From contig NZ_OMKA01000001.1 of the NCBI RefSeq assembly GCF_900299525.1, positions 186,001-250,000 of the forward strand: a stretch of 64,000 nucleotides of DNA, written 5' to 3'. The stretch is from Aquimarina sp. Aq78. GTDB taxonomy: Bacteria; Bacteroidota; Bacteroidia; Flavobacteriales; Flavobacteriaceae. Shown here in pieces: positions 54,599 through 61,950 of the stretch. A program made the translations under genes and the position numbers. Each line of letters starts with the position of its first letter. Within the stretch, counting starts at the first letter, position 1. The notes below the pieces were generated by a model. The model did not search any database. It was given only the letters and a program-made list of their open reading frames with translations, and was not told the origin of the DNA.

Positions 54599-54700
54599 TC
54601 TGAATTTTAAAATTTGACATAGCGGTTGCTGTCCGGGGTTTGAACCCGGAGGATTATTTGCCAACCAGCAACTCATTTAAATTCAGAAGAGGCCTCTTCT
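54599..54700. other. Structured element with a tRNA T-arm-like hairpin and nested inverted repeats
   Basis: Read on the minus strand, GTTGCTG (54672-54666) and CAGCAAC (54631-54625) pair perfectly around CCGGG-TTCAAAC-CCCGG, a hairpin like a tRNA T-arm. An outer pair, TCTGAATTTTAAA (54598-54610) with TTTAAATTCAGA (54677-54688), extends the fold, and a perfect 16-base palindrome AGAAGAGGCCTCTTCT lies at 54685-54700. There is no D-arm or anticodon arm, so this is not a tRNA. It may be a leader structure for the small lipoprotein gene or a tRNA-derived scar. The remainder of 54701-55010 shows no gene. Confidence 0.5.
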
Positions 54701-55010
54701 TAGTTTTAGGAAGTAGGATGGAAATAGGCCGACAGAAAAAGTGAATTGTACTTCCTGGATCAATGCACAGATCCTATCTTATATTTCCGGTTTCGAATTA
54801 GTTTTGTACATTGATCCTGATTTGTACATAAAAGGATCATTACCAATTCGATACCGCAATTTTCAATAAAAACCCCAGTATTGGGTGGAAATAGAAGGGA
54901 AGTCTGATAGAATTTTAGTGGAAATGAGTGATAATCAACCTTTAGATGTGTTTTTCCACAATAAGATTTCCATGAAATTTCCTACTTTTACTTATACAGA
55001 CTAACAATTC

Positions 55011-55838
55011 ATGGAGGAATTCAAGAAAATAGTGGCACTATCGTTTATTGAAGCGTATCGAAACAATTCTTTAGCAACAACTAAAAATGCTCTAGCCAAA
55101 ATCATTTCAGAAGAAATTAATAAAAAAGAAAATGGTAGTCTAATTGATGAACATAGATATGCTAGAACACTTTTAAACTACTACAATTATTATTTTAATA
55201 GTGGGAAACAACAAACGCCTTCAGATACATTAATCAATAAACTTTTGAAGTATTTGGGGTATGATTCTCAAAAACAGTTTACTAATAATCAACCTAGTGA
55301 TCTTAGTTATTTAGAAGAAGTGCCTTTTGTTGATGATAAAACTGAAGTCAGAAGGGATGAACCGTCACCAAATGAAACCGGTCAGAATATTAGCAAAGAG
55401 CAAAAAGAAAAGCTAAGGGAAATCCAAAGAAAAAAAGAGATAAAAAAAAGAAAACTATATATTAAAATTGGAATTTCTATTATGATTACTGGTATGATAG
55501 TAGTTGTCTTTTATAACTCAATTAGTGATTATTTTCTGGATAAAAATAAAGAAGAGATGATGTGCATGACCTGGTCAGAAAATCATTATGAAGTAATCGA
55601 TTGTGGAAAAACCAATTCTCCCGATATTGCATTAAATCGTAACCTGTTAGAAAATTTTAGAAAAATTAAACTGGATACCACAATGACGTTTTTTAAAGAT
55701 GGAAAAGCTCTATTTTGGTATGACAAGACAGTAGGAATTGAGTTTTTCACAATGCCAGGCACGCATCCAACTAATGGCAAAATATTAAAACCTGTTAGTC
55801 AAACTATTATTCGTAAATATGTATATAAGGAAGAATAA
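55011..55838 (+). CDS. Single-pass membrane protein of unknown function
   Basis: 275 residues. Residues 1-95 are helical with a pattern FIEAYRNNSLATTKNALAKI and ARTLLNYYNYYFNSGKQQTP, DNA-binding-like in feel but unassigned. A charged linker (130-150) and one membrane helix (IGISIMITGMIVVVFYNSIS, about 153-172) follow, then ~100 residues outside, with Cys residues in MMCMTWSENHYEVIDCGKTN. It looks like a signalling or anti-sigma-type layout with inside and outside parts. No family named. A short frame after it (55841-55928) is Cys-rich but too small to call. Confidence 0.6.
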   Translation: MEEFKKIVALSFIEAYRNNSLATTKNALAKIISEEINKKENGSLIDEHRYARTLLNYYNYYFNSGKQQTPSDTLINKLLKYLGYDSQKQFTNNQPSDLSYLEEVPFVDDKTEVRRDEPSPNETGQNISKEQKEKLREIQRKKEIKKRKLYIKIGISIMITGMIVVVFYNSISDYFLDKNKEEMMCMTWSENHYEVIDCGKTNSPDIALNRNLLENFRKIKLDTTMTFFKDGKALFWYDKTVGIEFFTMPGTHPTNGKILKPVSQTIIRKYVYKEE

Positions 55839-55934
55839 TCATATACCGTACTTTTATAGTCATAAAAATATCCAAGGTTGTGCAGAAATTAGATGTGCTG
55901 CAGCCAAAGAAGATAAAGAAGTAAATATTTGTTA

Positions 55935-56483
55935 ATGCAAGAAACACACAAAGAGAAATTTCGGGAAATGATCATAGATACTCTTGGATCAAAGTATACA
56001 TTACATGCTATAGAAGAAACCAGTAAATATGTTTTTGGTTTTTGGAAACATGTGGATTATGAGCATGATGATGAAAGAGGAATGCTAGTAGGTCCGGGTC
56101 CAGTGGTATTTATTAAAGAAAGTAAAGAGTACAAAAATTTGGGAAGTGGAGATCTTGTGTATGGTGATTATTATGATGAATTTAGAGAAGAAGAGAATGA
56201 TGATGATGGCTGGTTGTCTATAACAGAAATAAAAGAAGGTATTCTAAGGAGAAAGTTTGTAAATGAACATGATATAGTTAATATGATATTCAAGATGAAT
56301 CAGGAATTTGGAGAATACAAATATGAATTGGATCATGTCAACTGGAGAAAACCCAGAGAAACTTTTGTTTTTATATCTGATCATGAGCAGGTACAGGAAA
56401 AAATAAAACTTTTTCTAGAAGATCTAAAGATAGCTTACACTATAGAAGGATCTAAAATTATTTTTAATCGAGAGCTTGAATGA
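55935..56483 (+). CDS. Hypothetical protein (immunity-like appearance)
   Basis: 182 residues from the ATG at 55935 (a TTG two codons earlier is possible). Acidic, with GPGPVVFIKESKEYKNLGSG, a run of acidic residues EEENDDDGWLSITEIKEG, and RRKFVNEHDIVNMIFKMNQE. The first half recalls small immunity-protein folds (YrhB/Imm35-like GPVVFxK), but the match is loose. A zinc-ribbon protein follows on the same strand. No toxin gene is recognisable next to it. Confidence 0.55.
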   Translation: MQETHKEKFREMIIDTLGSKYTLHAIEETSKYVFGFWKHVDYEHDDERGMLVGPGPVVFIKESKEYKNLGSGDLVYGDYYDEFREEENDDDGWLSITEIKEGILRRKFVNEHDIVNMIFKMNQEFGEYKYELDHVNWRKPRETFVFISDHEQVQEKIKLFLEDLKIAYTIEGSKIIFNRELE

Positions 56484-56550
56484 TTAAATTAATAGTACTT
56501 AATCAGTAACACTTCATTGCATTGTTTGTAAATAATGTTCACCATATAAT

Positions 56551-56817
56551 ATGGAAGAAAATTGGGGTAACTTTTTGATATGCATAATTATGTTATCTAT
56601 CATAATTTATGCTTTGGTGCAAGAATATAGATCAAGTAGATGCCCAAAATGTAAAGCAGACTATTTTAATATAGCGAGAACAAAAGAAGACTATTTGGGC
56701 GAAGATTTTGCTAACCCTGAAAAACGTCTTTTTCGTAATTATTATAGCTGTGGGAAATGTAATCACGAATGGACAAAAGATATATACCGTTCTAAAAGTG
56801 GTGAAAACTATTATTAA
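56551..56817 (+). CDS. Small membrane-anchored zinc-ribbon protein
   Basis: 88 residues. One membrane segment (FLICIIMLSIIIYALVQEYR), then a zinc-ribbon-like pair CPKC (residues 31-34) and CGKC, with HEW, near the C-terminus. No family name. Probably a membrane-linked metal-binding protein. The ribosome-side sequence is AT-rich and the ATG at 56551 is the natural start. Stands between the immunity-like gene and the G-rich array. Confidence 0.6.
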   Translation: MEENWGNFLICIIMLSIIIYALVQEYRSSRCPKCKADYFNIARTKEDYLGEDFANPEKRLFRNYYSCGKCNHEWTKDIYRSKSGENYY

Positions 56818-56863
56818 CAAAAACTGTTAAAAAATAACCCTATACTATACAAAATAGGCCAAA

Positions 56864-57120
56864 CCCCACTTATCTAAGTGGGGGTGGGTACTTATAGTAG
56901 TGGGTAAGTTAAGGGTACATATACACTTAAGAGACTTATGGTAGTGGGTACCACTGCCAGTAACCTTGGCCAGGGGTACTTCGATTGCCGGGTGGGGGTA
57001 CTTCAAACAAAGGCAGCACTTGTGTTCAACAGAGGTGTGGCCTCTGTTTTATACAGGACACACCTGTGTTTGCACAGGGGGGTGAGTACTTCTGCAGTGG
57101 GGAGAGGGTACTTCGTAAGT
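56864..57120. repeat. G-rich array of GGGTACTT units and hairpins
   Basis: An island visibly richer in G than its surroundings. The unit (G)GGTACTT(C) occurs at 56886-56893, 56974-56982, 56996-57004 and 57107-57114, with variants at 56902, 56913, 56946 and 57081. Hairpins: CCCCACTT-ATCT-AAGTGGGG (56864-56883), AACAGAGG-TGTGG-CCTCTGTT (about 57028-57048), CCTGTG-TTTG-CACAGG (about 57063-57078) and GGTACTT-CGT-AAGTACC (57108-57123). The short open frame at 56938-57129 is not called. Could be a non-coding RNA, a recombination site or a decayed repeat. Confidence 0.5.
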
Positions 57121-57193
57121 ACCTCTTGATATACTTTTTCAGTTTCAAAAAATGAAACTTGTATGCGCTACTATTGTAAAAACAAAGATTAAG

Positions 57194-57875
57194 ATGAATG
57201 GGTATATGTATATTTTAATGTGAGTTCGATGTAAGGATTTGGCTTGAAAATTTATTTGTCTTCGATAGCTCTGCTGAGTCTGGTCGAAGTACAATTTTCT
57301 ATCGAAAATTACTACCATTGACGTATTTTATAATGATTTGTTTTTCATAAACTTATACACTCTTAAATTTCATCTAATTCCCTTTGATTTGGCTTTCTGT
57401 TCATTTTCTTTGCTTGCCCAAAGAAAACGAACCAAAAGAAAAGGCACTTTTTTCAAGGTATTTTTCAATTTCACTGAAAATCAGATTTATTGTGCTAAAA
57501 TCTTTCCAAGGCTTCATAGATGTTGCAAACGCAAAACAAATCTTATACTGGTGAAAAAAGATTTCAAAGCTCTGCTTTGGAACGTCAGCTTAAACACTGA
57601 ATAAAATTTTATTGGATGTCTCTGACTGAGGTAGATTTTCTTACATCGAATTCACGTTATTTTAGAATGTAGTGATGTATGAGAACTATAATCGAATAGA
57701 CACTGCTTTTTATAGAGAAAAACAAGTACAAGACTGGTCGAGAGCAAAGAAAGAAGCATTAATGAGAGGGGAGTTGGAAATATTGCCCGGATTGTCCATG
57801 ACGTATCGTGATAAAAATGGGGCTTCGAGAACTTCAGTCTCCGATATGAATAAAACGATGACTACCGAACCCTGA
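57194..57875 (+). pseudogene. GIY-YIG nuclease pseudogene split by a MITE-like element
   Basis: The start ATG at 57194 reads MNGYMYIL, then the element 57218-57657 interrupts. Across the element and one target copy the frame continues ECSD, giving MNGYMYILECSD, the typical start of flavobacterial GIY-YIG proteins. The C-terminal part is at 57678-57820: YENYNRIDTAFYREKQVQDW, then SRAKKEALMRGELE, typical of the same family, in another frame. About 50 central codons, with the rest of the catalytic site, are missing. The gene is therefore dead. Its 3' end runs into a palindromic repeat (57823-57886). Confidence 0.7.
57218..57657. mobile_element. 440-bp MITE-like element with 18-bp inverted ends and 7-bp target duplication
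   Basis: Ends ATGTGAGTTCGATGTAAG (57218-57235) and CTTACATCGAATTCACGT (57640-57657) match at 16 of 18 positions as an inverted repeat. TATTTTA (57211-57217 and 57658-57664) flanks it as a direct repeat, the mark of transposition. Inside is a non-functional open frame (57338-57604) with LLAQRKRTKRKGTFF, a stretch I remember from other flavobacterial intergenic copies, and a small inverted pair TCGATAG / CTATCGA. It encodes no transposase, so it must be moved by an enzyme elsewhere. Confidence 0.75.
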
Positions 57876-57886
57876 AGCTCTCGAAG
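57823..57886. repeat. Palindromic repeat at the 3' end of the GIY-YIG remnant
   Basis: CTTCGAGAACTTCAG (57823-57837) and CTGAAGCTCTCGAAG (57872-57886) match at 14 of 15. It shares the CTTCGA...TCGAAGGGTGAG layout with the copies at 44869 and 45306. Confidence 0.65.
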
Positions 57887-58503
57887 GGTGAGTGTAACCC
57901 AAGGATAAAACATCCACAACCACTAGCTATCTAAAATCATATTCTCTAACCTTTATAACACGTTTATTTTCGATGAGAATCCCGTAATATAAGTATGTGT
58001 ATTATGTAATAGTCAATAATATCGTTAAATATTTGATTTTTTTTCAAAAAAAAGTGTCTATGTATGAATGATTGTTATCTCTATAAAAATAGACAAGTAA
58101 CCAAGCAGAGTTTTTTCCATCAAACCAAATGGAATCAAATTAAGTTTTGTCTTAAAATAATATAATCTTAAAACCTAACGTAAATTATGAGAAATCAAGC
58201 AAAATTATGCATACTACTCAATGCTATGCATCTAATGTGCGACACCTGAAACGCACATTAAATATCAATTACCAATTTCCCTTTCTATGGGAAGTATAAA
58301 TTCAAAATCATAAAGTAATAAAAAACTAAGTCAGTCATATAGTTTTTTAAATAGTCAGTCGTGAAAATAGGTTAAAAAACCGAGCAATTCTGTGAGGTTT
58401 TTTGACGCATCCAAATGATGAAAAAACATCAAAAACTTGAATGTTGAAATCAAGTTTTTGAGGTAATCAAATCATAACAAACAATTATTTAAAACTTACA
58501 ATT
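57887..58503 (+). promoter_or_regulatory. Leader region of the cellulase locus with three hairpins and a possible leader peptide
   Basis: About 600 bases. A short open frame at 58187-58249 (20 codons, MRNQAKLCILLNAMHLMCDT) ends inside a hairpin TAATGTGCG (58233-58241) / CGCACATTA (58252-58260). Two further hairpins follow: AAAAAACC (58374-58381) / GGTTTTTT (58396-58403), and CAAAAACTTGA (58430-58440) / TCAAGTTTTTG (58450-58460). A promoter-like TAAGTTTTG lies near 58141. The order (small peptide, then stem-loops with T runs) looks like attenuation, but this is inferred. Confidence 0.45.
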
Positions 58504-61500
58504 ATGAAAAATTTAGTTAAAGTAGCTTTTTGGCTATTATTCTGTGTTTTTAGTGTGCCGAGTAGCGCGCAAAGCTTTAATTACGGAGAAGCATTACAAA
58601 AATCTATTTTCTTTTACGAAGTACAACAATCCGGAAAGTTACCCGATTGGAATAGAGTGAGTTGGAGAGATGATTCGGCAATAAATGACGGTTCTGGTGT
58701 AAATAAAGATTTAACCGGAGGATGGTATGATGCAGGAGATCATGTAAAATTTGGATTTCCTATGGCCTATTCTGCTACTATGTTGGCCTGGGGAGCTATA
58801 GAATATGAAGATGCGTATCGTAATAGTGGGCAATTACAGCATATTAAAAATAATTTACGATTTGTATGTGACTACTTTATAAAATGTCATACTGCACCCA
58901 ATGAATTCTATGGGCAGGTCGGTAATGGAGGAGCGGATCATGCATGGTGGGGTGCTGCAGAAGTAATGCCTATGGCCAGACCTGCTTATAAAATCACAAA
59001 AGCAAAACCAGGAACAGAACTAGCCGGAGAAACTGCAGCAGCATTGGCAGCAGCTAGTATTGTATTTAAAGATTCTGACCCAACTTATAGCGCAACATTA
59101 CTTTCTCATGCAGAACAATTATATGATTTTGCAGATAAGTATAGAGGAGATTATTCTATATCTATACCAGATGTACAACAATACTATAAATCATGGAGCG
59201 GATTTAAGGATGAAATTGTATGGGGAGCTACCTGGTTGTATGAAGCGACAAAAAAACAATCGTATCTGGATAAAGCAGAGTCAGAATATGATAAGATGAA
59301 TAATGAACCACAGTCTACCACAAAATCGTATAAGTGGGGATTGGCCTGGGATGATAAATCATACGGATGCTATATTTTACTATCAAAGATTACAGGTAAA
59401 AATAAATATAAGGTTGATGCAGAAAGACATTTGGATTACTGGACAACAGGATATAACGGAGAACGTGTTCCTTATAGTGCCGGAGGTCAGGCACATCTAA
59501 CGCAATGGGGATCGTTACGTCATACTGCTAATACTTCGTTTTTAGCATTTGTATATAGTGACCATGTTGACACTCCAAAAAAAGCTACGTATCTCAATTT
59601 TGCAAAGCGTCAGATCAATTATATCCTGGGAGATAATCCCAGAAATAGTAGTTATGTAGTCGGTTTTGGTAACAACTCTCCTAAAAACCCACATCATAGA
59701 ACAGCACACGGAACCTGGACTAATAACCTAACAGGTTTACCAAAAAATAATAGACATATCACCTATGGAGCACTGGTAGGAGGACCACCATCTGCTAATG
59801 ACCAGTATGTTGATGATAGAGGAGATTATGTCGCAAATGAAGTAGCATGTGATTATAATGCGGCATTTACAGGAACTTTGGCTAGAATGTATAAGGAGTT
59901 TGGAGGGACTCCACTAGCCAATTTTCCTATAAAGGAAACTCCTAAAGACGAGTTTTTGGCAGATGCCAAATTTAACAGCAATAACCAGAATGGAATAACG
60001 GTATCGGTAATGGCCAAAAACCATACTGCATGGCCGGCTAGAACAACAAAAAACCTTTCTTTTAGATATTTCTTTGATATTTCTGAAGCAGTGAATAGTG
60101 GATATACGATAAGCGACTATACTATAAAGCTTAGTTATGTTGAAGGAAATGGAAAATTAAAAGTTAGACCTTGGGACGCTGCCAAAAATATATATTATGC
60201 AGAAGTTTCGTTCCCTAATGATCCCATAGCTCCGGTAGGAGAGTCTCCCAGTAGAAGAGAAGCACAGTTACGAATAGAAGTAAAAGCAGGAATGCCATGG
60301 AATCTTGCAAATGATTATTCTGCAGATGGCCTTAATGGATCAACTCGCATCAATTCTCAAAAAATCCCAATGTATGATAAAGGGATTTTGATTCATGGTA
60401 AAGAACCTAAAGGGAAACCAATTGCTGTATTAGCGGCAAATGTAACAACAGGAAACGCTCCTTTAGAAGTAAGTTTTGATGCTTCTGGTTCTAGTGATCC
60501 CGAAGGAGATGCATTATCCTATTCATGGGACTTTGGAAACGGACAGACATCAACAGAAGAGAAACCAGTAGTGACATATGCCCAAATTGGATCGTATGTA
60601 GTAACACTAACCGTAAGTGATGGTACCGATGTTTCTACACCGGTAACAGAAACGATAACTGTAATCGATGGCAATATTCTTATTGCTGATTTTGTAGCAA
60701 ATCCAACTACCGGAATAGCACCGGTAACTGTAAATTTTGATGCCTCGGCTTCATCAGATTCTGATGGAAATCCGCTCACATATGCATGGGATTTTGGTGA
60801 TGGTACTACAGGAAGTGGAGTAACAGCTACTCACGAATACACAGCAGTAGGTACATATTTGGTAAAACTTACGGTAAGTAATGGAAATAAGGAAGCTATA
60901 AAAACGCAAACGATAACTATAAGTGATGGAAAACCTGTTGCTTCTTTTACAGCTGATCCAGAAGAAGGATTTATCCCTTTACTTGTTAATTTTGATGCAT
61001 CAGCCTCAGTAGATCCTTCAGGAGGAACATTAACATATCAATGGGATTTGGGTAACGGTGAGACCGCTACATCTTCGACTGCATCTACAACGTATACAAC
61101 GGTTGGAGATTTTACAGTAACGCTTACAGTTACGAATCAATTAGGAAAAACAGATACTGCAACCAAAGTGATCAAAGCATCTGATGGATCTGTAGATTGT
61201 GCTTTCGGAACTCCGCTGGATTCTGGTATACCTTCTATTCACCAACGCTATGATTATATTCATGTTTTAGGACAGGGAGGACCCGATTTTGGTAATGTTA
61301 CTCATTTTGTTTTAAACTGGGATAATCGTAATAACGGGCTGTATCAATTCTCAATGAATACTAATAATGGGGTGCCAAACTGGTATGTTGATATGCTGGG
61401 TAAAATAACTCATACCCTAAAAGCGGCTAGCCCAAGTGTAACACTAACAGGAACCGGATTTCCAAAATTTGATGGATCGTACTATGCTGCCAAACATGAA

Positions 61501-61872
61501 GGAAATTTTGTCTTAGTGTCTAAAACTAAAGGATTCACAATATATTTTAGTACATCGGCGACTCCTCCGGATTGTTCTAGTTCTTTAGAAAGAACTGTTA
61601 TGACAATTAAGAACGCTACAGACCATCAATTTGACATCACAATAAGTCCAAATCCTGTTAAAAATAAATTAACCATCGTTGGCACCGAAGACCTAAAAGG
61701 AAGCCAGATTATCATCACAAACTTAGCAGGCGAGGTGATCAGAAGCTATACTATAGGTAAGAGTAAGAAATCTACTATGATTCGTGTAGATCACTTAAGT
61801 TCTGGCCTGTATTTGGCAAAAGTAACTACAGTACATGGTAAACATATCGTTACCAAATTCATTATAGAATGA
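58504..61872 (+). CDS. GH9 endoglucanase with CBM3, three PKD domains, an unnamed module and a T9SS sorting domain
   Basis: 1122 residues. Signal peptide 1-22. The GH9 domain (about 24-470) has [20 protein letters not shown] (Asp76, Asp79) and the acid Glu in [31 protein letters not shown] is the family His region. CBM3 (type c, beside GH9) spans about 485-635, PKD 1-3 about 638-722, 724-806 and 809-895. Then a Cys899-Cys1024 module follows, shared with the next gene product. The C-terminal ~75 residues ([40 protein letters not shown]) are a type A T9SS sorting domain, so the enzyme is secreted or cell-surface. It hydrolyses cellulose internally or processively. Confidence 0.95.
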   Translation: MKNLVKVAFWLLFCVFSVPSSAQSFNYGEALQKSIFFYEVQQSGKLPDWNRVSWRDDSAINDGSGVNKDLTGGWYDAGDHVKFGFPMAYSATMLAWGAIEYEDAYRNSGQLQHIKNNLRFVCDYFIKCHTAPNEFYGQVGNGGADHAWWGAAEVMPMARPAYKITKAKPGTELAGETAAALAAASIVFKDSDPTYSATLLSHAEQLYDFADKYRGDYSISIPDVQQYYKSWSGFKDEIVWGATWLYEATKKQSYLDKAESEYDKMNNEPQSTTKSYKWGLAWDDKSYGCYILLSKITGKNKYKVDAERHLDYWTTGYNGERVPYSAGGQAHLTQWGSLRHTANTSFLAFVYSDHVDTPKKATYLNFAKRQINYILGDNPRNSSYVVGFGNNSPKNPHHRTAHGTWTNNLTGLPKNNRHITYGALVGGPPSANDQYVDDRGDYVANEVACDYNAAFTGTLARMYKEFGGTPLANFPIKETPKDEFLADAKFNSNNQNGITVSVMAKNHTAWPARTTKNLSFRYFFDISEAVNSGYTISDYTIKLSYVEGNGKLKVRPWDAAKNIYYAEVSFPNDPIAPVGESPSRREAQLRIEVKAGMPWNLANDYSADGLNGSTRINSQKIPMYDKGILIHGKEPKGKPIAVLAANVTTGNAPLEVSFDASGSSDPEGDALSYSWDFGNGQTSTEEKPVVTYAQIGSYVVTLTVSDGTDVSTPVTETITVIDGNILIADFVANPTTGIAPVTVNFDASASSDSDGNPLTYAWDFGDGTTGSGVTATHEYTAVGTYLVKLTVSNGNKEAIKTQTITISDGKPVASFTADPEEGFIPLLVNFDASASVDPSGGTLTYQWDLGNGETATSSTASTTYTTVGDFTVTLTVTNQLGKTDTATKVIKASDGSVDCAFGTPLDSGIPSIHQRYDYIHVLGQGGPDFGNVTHFVLNWDNRNNGLYQFSMNTNNGVPNWYVDMLGKITHTLKAASPSVTLTGTGFPKFDGSYYAAKHEGNFVLVSKTKGFTIYFSTSATPPDCSSSLERTVMTIKNATDHQFDITISPNPVKNKLTIVGTEDLKGSQIIITNLAGEVIRSYTIGKSKKSTMIRVDHLSSGLYLAKVTTVHGKHIVTKFIIE

Positions 61873-61888
61873 TAGTTCACAATTAACC

Positions 61889-61925
61889 AAAAAGAGTGGG
61901 ACATTCTTTCTCTCCCGCTCTTTTA
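61889..61925 (+). terminator. Hairpin between the GH9 and GH48 genes
   Basis: AAAAAGAGTGGGA (61889-61901) pairs with TCCCGCTCTTTT (61913-61924), one wobble. Loop of 11 and a short T run. It may partly stop transcription or set the GH9:GH48 ratio, or protect the upstream mRNA end. Confidence 0.6.
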
Positions 61926-61950
61926 ACACTAACTCTTAAAACTTAATAAA

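Noticed and set aside
54625..54672. Complete tRNA gene
   Set aside because: The T-arm and acceptor-like stem pair well, but the D and anticodon arms are absent and no CCA end is encoded.
55841..55928. Cys-rich short frame ending KEDKEVNIC before the gene at 55935
   Set aside because: Too short, no start codon in context and no known family.
56938..57129. 63-codon frame in the G-rich array
   Set aside because: Product is repeat-derived (Gly, Val, Thr, Ser) with no start context; the hairpin and repeat structure explains the sequence.
57338..57604. Open frame of 88 codons with LLAQRKRTKRKGTFF
   Set aside because: It lies wholly inside the MITE-like element and has no start signal or domain; treated as part of the repeat.
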